8,409 bases of DNA from an uncultured Syntrophobacteraceae bacterium (lineage in GTDB: Bacteria > Desulfobacterota > Syntrophobacteria > Syntrophobacterales > Syntrophobacteraceae). Where the stretch lies: assembly GCA_937889795.1 (NCBI GenBank), contig CALBZH010000187.1, forward strand, positions 1-8,409. Direction: 5' to 3'. The translations under genes were made by a program, and so were the position numbers. Below are positions 1 through 6,400 of this stretch, piece by piece. The notes under the pieces are model-generated. The model was not told the origin of the DNA. It saw only the letters and a list, made by a program, of their open reading frames with translations, and made no database searches. Numbering within the stretch: position 1 is the stretch's first letter; each line of letters begins with the position of its first letter.

Positions 1-48
1 CGACCACCGAGATCTACACTCTTTCCCTACACGACGCTCTTCCGATCT
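1..48 (+). other. Illumina P5/TruSeq universal adapter (sequencing artefact)
   Basis: These 48 bases match, without a mismatch, the 3' 48 bases of the 58-nt Illumina TruSeq universal adapter (P5 flow-cell part plus read-1 primer site), ending in the diagnostic GCTCTTCCGATCT at 36-48. Only the first ten adapter bases are missing. This is library-construction sequence left in an assembly, so the left edge is a contig end or a false join, not genomic DNA. By chance it has no stop codon in the frame of the following recombinase, so an automatic gene call may wrongly extend the protein into it. The identification rests on recall of the adapter sequence and is essentially certain. Confidence 0.98.
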
Positions 49-990
49 TCGAGGCTCCGGCTGCTGAGCAGTCCTGAACCCGTCCCGCCGGGACGCGGTT
101 TCGATGACGCCTTCGAGGCCTTCGGCAGAAGGCTCGCGGCCGAAGGACGTTCGGAGAACACCATCAGCGCATACCTGCGCGACCTCTCGTACCTGTCAGA
201 GGCGCTCCTCCGGGGGCATCCGGGGATCGTCCCGGAGGAGGTGACCAGCCCCATGATCGACGAGGCGCTGACCTCACCACAGGTGACGACTTCGGCCGGG
301 GGCGGGGTGCGGTCGCCGGCATCCATGCACCGGTTCAAGGCGGCCGTCCGGTCGTTCTTCACCTGGGCCGAGCGGAACGGAATCGTCCGGGAGAATCCGG
401 CCGGGTCGTTGACCCTTCGCAGGCTTCCTCGGACTCCCCCCAAGTTTCTGACCGAGGCCGAGAAGCGCCGTCTGCTCAAGGAACTTCGCGGCAGGGCATC
501 CTCCCTGGCGATCCGGGACCGCGTCATCATCGAGGTCTTCCTCGGGACCGGCATCCGGCTGCAGGAACTCGTCGACCTTGACATCGAGGACGTGGACCTC
601 GACGCCAAGCATCTCCGCGTGCTCGCCAAGGGCTCCGTCCCGCAAGTGAAGTTTCTAAAGTCCACTCTGCGCTCCCTCCTGCGGAGTTACCTGGCCGAGC
701 GCCGACGCCGGGGCGACGGCGAATGCCGGGCGATGTTCCTCTCCAACCGCGGGGAGCGGCTCTGCGAGCGGCAGGTGGCCAGGCGGCTCGAGTATTGGCT
801 CAAGGCTGCCGGCATCGACAAGAAACTCAGTCCGCATGCGCTGCGGCATACCTTCGCCACCCACCTCTACAGCCGGACCGGAGATATCCTGGTGGTCCAG
901 CGGGCCCTCGGTCACCGGGACCTGTCGACCACCCAGGTCTACACCCACCTCGTGGACGGCGCGCTGGAAGACGCCCTCGAGCGCCTCTGA
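49..990 (+). CDS. Tyrosine recombinase, XerC/XerD-like (5' end cut by adapter)
   Basis: Site-specific DNA recombinase of the phage-integrase/Xer family, which cuts and rejoins DNA through a covalent 3'-phosphotyrosine. The visible frame gives 313 residues, close to the usual 300 for XerC/D. A GTG at 241 would give only 249 residues and would discard the N-terminal SAM-like core-binding domain, clearly encoded at 100-420 (FDDAFEAF... NTISAYLRDL... FFTWAERNGI... ENPAGSL). No ATG, GTG or TTG lies in frame between 49 and 241, so the true start is lost at the adapter junction. All catalytic residues are present. Numbered from the GTG at 241 they are Arg106 (GTGIRLQEL), Lys130 (AKG), His199 and Arg202 (SPHALRHTFATHLY), His225 (LGHRDLSTTQ) and nucleophile Tyr234 (VYTHL). 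It lacks the extra segment of integron integrases. It converges on the minus-strand genes and is followed by a hairpin and a dif-like site. It could be an element integrase or a resolvase acting on that site; sequence alone does not separate these. Confidence 0.95.
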   Translation, partial: SRLRLLSSPEPVPPGRGFDDAFEAFGRRLAAEGRSENTISAYLRDLSYLSEALLRGHPGIVPEEVTSPMIDEALTSPQVTTSAGGGVRSPASMHRFKAAVRSFFTWAERNGIVRENPAGSLTLRRLPRTPPKFLTEAEKRRLLKELRGRASSLAIRDRVIIEVFLGTGIRLQELVDLDIEDVDLDAKHLRVLAKGSVPQVKFLKSTLRSLLRSYLAERRRRGDGECRAMFLSNRGERLCERQVARRLEYWLKAAGIDKKLSPHALRHTFATHLYSRTGDILVVQRALGHRDLSTTQVYTHLVDGALEDALERL

Positions 991-1003
991 TCCGCCGCCG
1001 ACC

Positions 1004-1040
1004 ATGGAAGCCAAGCGGTCCACCCGGGCCGCTTTTCCAT
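1004..1040 (+). terminator. Bulged hairpin after the recombinase gene, probable terminator
   Basis: Starting 14 bases after the recombinase stop codon, AAGCGGTCC (1013-1021) pairs with GGGCCGCTT (1026-1034), one pair being T-G, around the 4-base loop ACCC. The stem continues outward as ATGGAA (1004-1009) with TTCCAT (1035-1040) after a three-base bulge (1010-1012). The inner stem runs into TTTT (1033-1036). The stem is strong but the T-tract is short, so termination efficiency is uncertain. A recombinase or protein binding dyad is the alternative reading. Confidence 0.55.
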
Positions 1041-1196
1041 TCCCGCCTTCGGACAGGCAATGACAGAGGCAAGAGACAGTCAGCCTACAGTCGCGTCCCC
1101 GAACACATCCGCAGGCAATGATGCGGGCAGCATCGAAGCCTTGAGATGCCGGGCGGAAGCATTGATTGACAGAACCTTCCGCCGACCGGCGGCTTC

Positions 1197-1230
1197 GGAA
1201 TGTCAGAGAACACGTCTTATCCGACATTCC
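1197..1230. other. dif/lox-like 34-bp palindromic site, putative recombination site
   Basis: The left arm GGAATGTCAGAGAA (1197-1210) and the reverse complement of the right arm TTATCCGACATTCC (1217-1230) match at 12 of 14 positions, the outer 8 without a break. They flank the 6-base asymmetric centre CACGTC (1211-1216). XerC/XerD dif sites have two 11-bp arms around a 6-bp centre with TTAT at the start of the XerD arm, and the same TTAT borders the centre here. The site begins 207 bases after the stop of a Xer-type recombinase gene. The pattern is seen directly; its use as the crossover site of that recombinase is inference. A dimeric repressor operator is the main alternative. Confidence 0.5.
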
Positions 1231-1291
1231 CAGGCCGGGGATGGCCGCAAGTCCGCGTGTTTCGCGGGTCGCTGCATGGCATGCGGTGGTG

Positions 1292-1300
1292 TTATCCGAC
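1292..1300. repeat. Second copy of TTATCCGAC half-site
   Basis: TTATCCGAC, the inner nine bases of the right arm of the palindromic site (1217-1225), occurs again here in direct orientation 75 bases downstream. It lies immediately before the stop codon of the 176-aa gene, which reads in from the other side. The bases to its left do not form a matching second arm, so this is a half-site only. It could be an accessory binding site for the recombinase or a remnant of an older full site. Confidence 0.4.
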
Positions 1301-1301
1301 C

Positions 1302-1832
1302 TCATTTCCGTGTTTTCCCTCTCGCGGTCGTTTTCCGGGCCGGTTTCTTCTGGGACTCCGCCAGCTTTTCAAGCAGGGCCGTGGCCCACTCGGCCGGCGT
1401 CGTCTCCGGTCCCTGGGATGCCTCACCCTCACGGGCGATCTTCGTTGCCTTGAGGTCCTTGAGGTGGCAGCGGATCATCCGGTCCAACCGCTCGGCGGCG
1501 TCCCAGTCGCCGGACTCCTGCGCCCGCCCCAGCTTGAGAAAATAGACCGCCACCAGCTCGACCTGCATGAAGTCAGAGCTCTTGTTGAACACGAAGTCCT
1601 GGTAGAGCTGGCCGATGATGGCCTCGAAGAGGGGACGCTCCTCCGGTGAGAGGAAGCGGTCGGCGTAGATGCCGTGGCGCAGACTGTTCTGGTTGCCAGG
1701 GACTGCGCCGCTGCCGGTCCGCGCCTTGGCGGTCTTGCGGACCTCCTGCTCGGACGCAGCGTTGCGGTGCCAGCGTTTGAGCTGACCCGCGTCGTGTTTT
1801 CCGATCCTGTCTTGGGCCTTGTCGTCTGCCAT
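1302..1832 (-). CDS. Phage-type GNQN..HG protein, possible terminase small subunit
   Basis: A 176-residue basic protein. The ATG at 1832 is chosen over the GTG at 1838, which would add two residues; neither has a clear Shine-Dalgarno sequence. Near residue 47 it carries VPGNQNSLRHGIYADRF. This GNxNAL/S-xHG(I/L/A)Y block is common near the N-terminus of phage terminase small subunits and of other poorly characterised phage or mobile-element proteins. A predicted helical middle part follows (LSPEERPLFEAIIGQLYQDF, then FMQVELVAVYFLKLGRAQ and WDAAERLDRMIRCHLKDLKATK), and then a Lys/Arg/Thr-rich tail (KKPARKTTARGKTRK) suited to nucleic-acid contact. It is the last gene of the minus-strand set and ends facing the recombinase. 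No terminase large subunit is in view, so the terminase role is only a possibility; a DNA-binding accessory protein of the element fits equally well. Confidence 0.75.
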   Translation of the reverse strand: MADDKAQDRIGKHDAGQLKRWHRNAASEQEVRKTAKARTGSGAVPGNQNSLRHGIYADRFLSPEERPLFEAIIGQLYQDFVFNKSSDFMQVELVAVYFLKLGRAQESGDWDAAERLDRMIRCHLKDLKATKIAREGEASQGPETTPAEWATALLEKLAESQKKPARKTTARGKTRK

Positions 1833-1913
1833 GATCACCGCGTTTTTCGTTTCGGCACCTCGGGGTTCGGGGCGGAAGGCGGATTTCGCCCTCTTCAGGG
1901 GAAACCCCCTCGA

Positions 1914-1947
1914 TATCTACCGGAGCGGATCGCGATGCGTCGGGATG
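1914..1947. repeat. 34-bp imperfect direct repeat, copy A
   Basis: This segment matches 3076-3109 at 26 of 34 positions without gaps. The conserved parts are CTACCGGAGCGG (1917-1928) and CGTCGGGATG (1938-1947); a variable middle separates them. Copy A covers the last codons and stop of the helix-turn-helix gene. The two copies bracket the two-gene block 1917-3037. Confidence 0.6.
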
Positions 1948-2183
1948 GATTCCTCGCGGCTCTGAGCCACGATCTGGCGCACCCGGCGGGGTGTCACGCC
2001 GGACAACCGGGCGATCTCGCGGGTGGGAACCCCTTGTCCCTTGAGCGCCAGCACGAGCTTGCGGCGTTCCTCGTAGAAGCCCACATCGCTCGGCACCCAG
2101 AGGAGACCGGTGAAATGCCGTCGGACGGTGTCGAGAACCTCGGGCGGCAGGACATCCCTGGCATTGGCGTAGGGCCGTTTCAT
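1917..2183 (-). CDS. Small helix-turn-helix DNA-binding protein (CD3324-like)
   Basis: An 88-residue protein. It opens with RPYANARDVLPPEVLDTVRRHFTGLLWVP, closely resembling the N-terminal block of the small CD3324-type family (YxNAKDVLPExLLxxIQKYxxGxxxYIP). It then has a helix-turn-helix, GVPTREIARLSGVTPRRVRQIVAQ, at about residues 51-74. Such proteins bind DNA and are presumed regulators; the target is unknown. The start at 2183 is favoured because its ATG overlaps the stop of the upstream gene as ATGA (2180-2183), the classic arrangement for translational coupling. An in-frame ATG at 2210 would add nine residues (MAQENESGN) and overlap the upstream gene by 31 bases. It is likely co-expressed with the 285-aa protein. 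The iteron-like region upstream of that gene would be a natural target, but this is inference. Confidence 0.8.
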   Translation of the reverse strand: MKRPYANARDVLPPEVLDTVRRHFTGLLWVPSDVGFYEERRKLVLALKGQGVPTREIARLSGVTPRRVRQIVAQSREESIPTHRDPLR

Positions 2184-3037
2184 GTTTCCGGATTCGTTTT
2201 CTTGAGCCATGGTTGATCCACATCCGGGTTGTGAAAACGAAGGCGGTTCTCCCGCGGGGGCGGGCCGATGATCTCGATGTACTGCCGGGTCACGTCGCCG
2301 ATGCGCTCCTTGGCGTCGACGAAACAGACGAGACCGTAGTCCTCGCCGCACGGGAAACGGAACCGTCCCCGGTTCTGATAAAGGCGTGTCTCGGACCAGC
2401 CGAGGGAAAGCGCCTGGTCTCGAATGGCATCGACCTTTTCGATGGCTGATTGCGGTACCTTTTCCGTGAAACGCCACTCCCCGTCCTTGGGGTAAAGGTG
2501 TTGCTCGACAGCCGGTGCAGGGGGACATACAACCGGAGAGACGGGTGCGGTACAAGCGGGACGGCTCTGGGCGGCCGGGTCAATCGCTGGCGGAGGATAG
2601 GTCTTGGGATCGATACTCCGAACGGCGGCAAGAAGCTCGTTCTCTCTGAAACGTTGGACGGCCCAGGCATGAATGTCGTTGAACCGCCTCCGCAACTCTT
2701 CGAAAGCTGCGGGATCGAGTCGTCCCGCTTCCAACGCTTTCTTTGCCAACGCCATCTTGTGCCGGAGCCATGCGTAGTATTCCGGGTCCAGACGGCGGTA
2801 GCAGACGCCGTCGATCCCCACGTCCCGAGCGAAGTGTCGAGGTTTGTCGGTTTCCCAGGAGTCCAGGTTCGTGGCCGCGTAAAGGGCGGTGACGTCGGGA
2901 TCGATGGTTTCCTGCGGATCGTTGCGCTCAGCCGGTTCCGTTGTCTCCGGCATGGAGACATCGACCGACGGATTGCTCGTATCGACCGGGGCTGATCCTC
3001 CGGCGGTCTGTTGCATCATGAGTTCGAGAAGGCTCAC
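2180..3037 (-). CDS. Unknown two-part protein of the replication module
   Basis: A 285-residue protein I do not recognise. Residues 1-48 are low-complexity and rich in Pro, Thr and acidic residues. Residues 50-145 are Arg/Lys/Glu-rich and predicted mostly helical (DPEYYAWLRHKMALAKKALEAG, FEELRRRFNDIHAWAVQRFRENELL). Residues 146-178 are a Pro/Ala-rich linker. Residues 180-285 form a compact second domain with conserved-looking aromatic blocks (DGEWRFTEKVP, LGWSETRLYQNRGRFRFPCGEDYGLVCFVD, GDVTRQYIEIIG). No signal peptide or membrane segment is seen. The start is a GTG at 3037 with GGAG eight bases upstream; the internal ATG pair near 3019 has no such site. It is the first gene after the iteron-like region and is coupled by a four-base overlap to the helix-turn-helix gene. 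A role in replication initiation or partition is a guess from position only. Confidence 0.8.
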   Translation of the reverse strand: MSLLELMMQQTAGGSAPVDTSNPSVDVSMPETTEPAERNDPQETIDPDVTALYAATNLDSWETDKPRHFARDVGIDGVCYRRLDPEYYAWLRHKMALAKKALEAGRLDPAAFEELRRRFNDIHAWAVQRFRENELLAAVRSIDPKTYPPPAIDPAAQSRPACTAPVSPVVCPPAPAVEQHLYPKDGEWRFTEKVPQSAIEKVDAIRDQALSLGWSETRLYQNRGRFRFPCGEDYGLVCFVDAKERIGDVTRQYIEIIGPPPRENRLRFHNPDVDQPWLKKTNPET

Positions 3038-3045
3038 GTTCCCTG

Positions 3046-3049
3046 CTCC
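3046..3049 (-). promoter_or_regulatory. Ribosome binding site deciding the GTG start at 3037
   Basis: On the minus strand GGAG lies eight bases before the GTG, with AGGG (3041-3044) between. No comparable site precedes the in-frame ATG codons at 3019 and 3016, which supports the GTG start of the 285-aa protein. Confidence 0.6.
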
Positions 3050-3075
3050 AATCGGGTGGTTTCCGTTTCATGGGA

Positions 3076-3109
3076 TACCTACCGGAGCGGGGTCCGTGCC
3101 GTCGGGATG
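3076..3109. repeat. 34-bp imperfect direct repeat, copy B
   Basis: Partner of 1914-1947 (26 of 34 identical, ungapped, same orientation). Read on the minus strand it still spells a peptide end like that of the helix-turn-helix protein: RIPTARTPLR-stop here against SIPTHRDPLR-stop there. This suggests a copied gene end or a shared binding site. It overlaps the first TGCGAAGG unit by two bases and lies 38 bases upstream of the 285-aa gene start. Confidence 0.6.
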
Positions 3110-3163
3110 CGAAGGTGCGAAGGTCGATGAATGCGGCTCGAACCTTCGCAGGAGCCTTCGCAG

Positions 3164-3210
3164 TGCTGTAGATGATTGATATTGCTGTTAGATATAAAGA
3201 AGGAAGAAGA
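3164..3210. other. AT-rich stretch within the iteron region, possible unwinding element
   Basis: About 32% GC over 47 bases (15 G or C), against GC-rich surroundings. It lies between the units at 3155 and 3214. It ends in a purine-rich run (AAAGAAGGAAGAAGAAGG, 3196-3213). Iteron origins usually place such a DNA-unwinding element beside the repeats. It could also carry promoter elements, but I could not assign a convincing -35/-10 pair on either strand. Confidence 0.45.
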
Positions 3211-3225
3211 AGGTGCGAAGGGTAC

Positions 3226-3242
3226 CGGGAGAATCACTCCCG
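3226..3242. repeat. Small hairpin CGGGAG / CTCCCG
   Basis: A perfect 6-bp stem (3226-3231 with 3237-3242) around the loop AATCA, placed five bases after the TGCGAAGG unit at 3214. No T-tract follows on either strand, so a terminator is unlikely. It may be a structural or protein-binding element of the control region. Confidence 0.4.
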
Positions 3243-3408
3243 TATGAGCGGAAAAAAGCAGGTGGTCCGAGGAGAGACCCACGGTCACGGCATGCGATGT
3301 TTTTTTCTGAGTAAGGGGGGTGGACCCCTGAAACCCTTCGCACCTTCGCAGTCCAGGTGCAACAGCTTGATATGACGATGTTTACGGGTGCGAAGGTCCT
3401 TCGCGGTT

Positions 3409-3428
3409 TGCGAAGGGTACCCTTCGCA
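3409..3428. repeat. Perfect 20-bp palindrome TGCGAAGGGTACCCTTCGCA
   Basis: Two inverted TGCGAAGG units joined by GTAC give a perfect 20-bp palindrome that begins 27 bases after the primase stop codon on the minus strand. The unit at 3214 continues into the same GTACC but is not followed by an inverted partner. The palindrome could be a dimer operator or part of the origin. In RNA it would form a long stem near the 3' end of the primase message, but no T-tract supports a classical terminator. Confidence 0.7.
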
Positions 3429-3454
3429 CAAGGAGACGGCGGCAGGGAAAAGGT

Positions 3455-6400
3455 TCAGACGAGGAAGGTGATGTCGTAGGTGGCGGTGCGCCGGACGGAA
3501 TGCTCCGACCGGTTGACGGCGATCTCGAACCCGGCCTGGCGGATGGTGTCCAAGTCGTTCGAGAAACGCTGGGCGAACTGCTGCACCGAGTTCATGCTGA
3601 AGGACAGCCCGAAATCTTTGGACAGGCGTTTGACGGCCACGAACAGGTCGCGGGCCAGAGCGCCCTCGACGGTGGTCTCGTTCCGAAAATCGAGCTGGTA
3701 GCGTTCGAGGAAGGCCGCCTTGTTGGTCTTGGCGACGTTCAATGCGGTGCTCTCCCGGTCCGCTTCGAGCGCGTGCCGGTAGGCCTTGAAGAGCGCCGCC
3801 AGGCAGGTGGCGATGGGATTGGACTCGCGGGCGGTCTCGAGGCTGACGTTGTTGAGCGTGGCGATCCGGCCCACAAACTGCGGATGAAGTTCTTCCAGCG
3901 CCCGGTCGATCACTTCCTCCTGCTCACCGGCGAGCATCATAAGGTACATGAGGCTCAGGTAATCGTTGCATCGCCGTTTGCTGTGGTTTCCGAGGCTTCG
4001 GTGCAGAAGCCGCATCACCTTCTCTTGAGCGCCGGCCCGGAGCATGGCCAGCAGATGGCTCGTGCGCTTCATCAGGGAAGAGACGATCAAGTCGCGGTGC
4101 TCCCGGAGCGCGGCCAGAATTTTCGCTTCGAGGAAACAGTCGCTTGCCTGCTCGTCCATATCGAAGCGGATGATAAACGAGCGGGATAGGATTTCCGCGA
4201 GTTCCCCTCCCAGTGGTTCGATGCCCGTGGTGTTGAGCAGGCACTTGGTCCGCTCGATGACCGTCTCGGTGTCCGTGCCGCTCTTGCGCTTTTCCTTGGC
4301 GATGCCGGTGATGCTGGTCAGGATGAAGGTCGTCAGGTCCTCGGTCATCTGTTTGACCTCGATGTTGTCGAGGACGATGAGCGGGTTCTGCGAGCCGTCG
4401 GTGTAGTTGGCCGCATCGGTGCTTTTCTTCTGTTGGGGCTCACCGTAGAGCAGGGCCGAGATCAACTTGCTCGCGGTGGTCTTTCCCGATCCCGCTGGCC
4501 CTTCGAACCGGGTCATGGGCCTCGTGCCGGCGAAATCGATCAAGAGGAAACAGGAAAGCCATGAGAGGATCAGCACCCGATCCCCCGGCGCGCAGGTGAG
4601 ATTGTCGAGCAGCAGCTCCACCAGGAGCCGGTCGGCTTCCGCGGGATCGGCGTCGGCAAGGAAGCGGATCGGTGCCATCTTCCGCGAACCGTCCAGGATG
4701 ATCCCGTCGGCGTTGCCGCCGTTCTTGAGGATTTCGACTCCCTCCGGGGTGATCTTGGCGATCTCGTGGTCGGTGTTGTTCAGGTTGAAGTAGACCGTTT
4801 CCCTGGCCACGTCCGTGTGAAGCCAGGAAAAATGCTCCCGCACCTGTCCGCGCTCCACCGCCAGATTAGACAGCACCTCGTAAAATGTGCGACCGCCGCC
4901 GGTGGTCTGTACCATCCCGGTGTGCTTGTACATGAGGGAGGCGTATAGTCGCTTACGGCCCCGGTCGGGCGTGTCCATCCACAGGATCGTGTCCTCGAAG
5001 AACATGAACGGTTCGCCCTGGGGCGTGCGGAAGAACCTGGCCCCGTGGGCGGCGAACCATTCGTAGGCGGCTTCGGCTGCGAGGGTGAAGTCGGGCGAGC
5101 CGCGTTCTTCTTCGGTCGCAAGCAGGACTTCCTCGATCCGTGCCCGGCACGATCCGGGAGATGCATCCGATGATCGCTTTTCCCGCTTCCGTTCCTGCCT
5201 GGCCTGGCACCGCTGCTCTTTTTGCACCGCCCGCACTTGATCGCGCAGCGTGGCCAGCGAGAGTCCCGTCTTGCCGAACCGCTCCTGAATGAGTTTCAGA
5301 TGGCGGTTCTGCTCCAGCGGGGAGAGGTATGCGGCTTCGCGCAGGATCGGTTCGAGCAGTCGGTTGCGCTCCTCTTCCGAGACGTCGGTAGGCAGATGAG
5401 AGATGCCGAACTCCAAGGGCGTCTCGGCCTTTGCCAGCAACTCTTCGAAGTCTTGGGCGGAGTGACCGGCCACGAAGTAGTCGTTGACGTCGATCTTGGC
5501 TTCGGAGAGCAGGCGCTCGGCCTCGCAGATTTCATCCGGGGTCCGGCCGTCGAGGCGCTTGGTCAGTTCGCGGGCTCCCACCGCGGCGTCGAGACCGAAC
5601 CGCTCCCGCAGTTCCCGGCGGGCGTTCTCGCGTCTTTCATCCAGGGGGAGAAGGGCAAGACGGGTTTGTATGCGGTGCTCGGAAAGGACCGCTGCCGTCT
5701 TGAGCGCGCCGTTCAACCCAGCCTGGGATATCTCGTTGTCCTGGCAGACGTAGACCGTCTTTACGTTGCGAAGGCGCGGCAGCAGCCGCTCCCAATCCGC
5801 CTCGCGGATACGGACGGTCACCGGCGACACTGCCGGGAAGCCATGTTCCATAAGCGAGATGCAGTCGGTCACGCCCTCGGTGATGATCAACCGCTCCGGG
5901 TCGGCGAGCAGACAGTCCTCGTTGTAGAGATGACTATTGTCGATGCACGGGGCTATGTGTTTGCGGGTGTTTTCGTCGTGGACCGGGAGCTTCTTGTATT
6001 TTCCTTGCTCCCATGGCTTGTCAGGCGTCCACGGTGTCTTGCGTCCGATCAGGAAAACGACCCGACCGCGGCTCCAGTAGGGAAACACGATGCGCCGGTC
6101 AAAGAACGGATCGAGTCCGTCTTGGTTGGTGGGACGGAACGCGCCGGATGCCGCCAAATCCCGCGGGGAAAAACCGCGTTCCTTGCAGGTCAACTTCCGG
6201 ACGATTCCCTCGTCGCCGTCGTTGTCCGCATAGCCGATGAGGAGCCTGTCGACCGTCTCCACGGACAGGCCGTATTTGGACCGAAGCCATTCGAGGACCT
6301 CGTGGTTGTCCTTGAGCCGCCCGTGATAGTGTTCCGCCAGGGCCGTCAGCACCTCATGGACGCGCAGTTCAACCAGGCGCTGGGCCTCCGCTTCCGCCAG

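Larger units (their letters stand above)
991..1301. other. Convergent intergenic region with hairpin and palindromic site
   Basis: This 311-base stretch lies between the 3' end of the recombinase gene and the 3' end of the 176-aa minus-strand gene. I see no convincing gene in it; frames that cross it have atypical composition and run antisense into the neighbouring gene. It holds the hairpin at 1004-1040, a GC-rich dyad near 1179-1193 (CCGCC / GGCGG), the 34-bp palindromic site at 1197-1230, a small 5-bp-stem hairpin at 1253-1267 (CCGCG / CGCGG) and a half-copy of the site at 1292-1300. Confidence 0.7.
3108..3428. repeat. Iteron-like TGCGAAGG array, putative replication origin/control region
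   Basis: TGCGAAGG occurs exactly at 3108, 3116, 3214, 3389 and 3409 on the plus strand, and as its reverse complement CCTTCGCA at 3143, 3155, 3335, 3343 and 3421. A one-mismatch copy CCTTCGCG is at 3398. Units 3108/3116 and 3335/3343 are head-to-tail pairs with no spacer; others are 11-13 bases apart, about one helical turn. The region has no convincing gene. It sits directly downstream of a primase-helicase gene and upstream of the 285-aa/helix-turn-helix pair. Short repeated binding units in mixed orientation next to an AT-rich stretch are typical of iteron origins of plasmids and phages, and also of multi-operator promoters. The repeats are certain; the origin role is inferred. Confidence 0.75.

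Noticed and set aside
49..990. Integron integrase with an attI/attC platform
   Set aside because: The recombinase lacks the extra segment typical of IntI between the Arg and His-x-x-Arg boxes. The nearby TTATCCGAC repeats do not fit the attC core GTTRRRY, and no cassette array follows.
1060..1545. Plus-strand frame of 161 codons across the intergenic region
   Set aside because: It crosses the palindromic site and runs antisense through the 176-aa gene. Composition is irregular and no domain is seen.
2931..3071. Short minus-strand frame starting with ATG at 3071
   Set aside because: It overlaps the start of the 285-aa gene in another frame, has no clear ribosome site and shows no recognisable sequence. 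The GTG at 3037 has the better GGAG.
3079..3288. Minus-strand frame of 69 codons inside the repeat region
   Set aside because: Most of it is built from the repeat units and the AT-rich stretch. Only its last ten codons resemble the end of the helix-turn-helix protein. I treat it as part of the direct repeat, not as a gene.
3273..3307. Plus-strand terminator ending in seven Ts (3300-3306)
   Set aside because: The bases before the T-run form only a 3-bp stem (CAT / ATG) or the short GCATGC palindrome. No plus-strand gene precedes it.
3108..3428. CRISPR array
   Set aside because: The repeat unit is only 8 bases, occurs in both orientations and has irregular spacing. There are no equal-length spacers and no cas genes.
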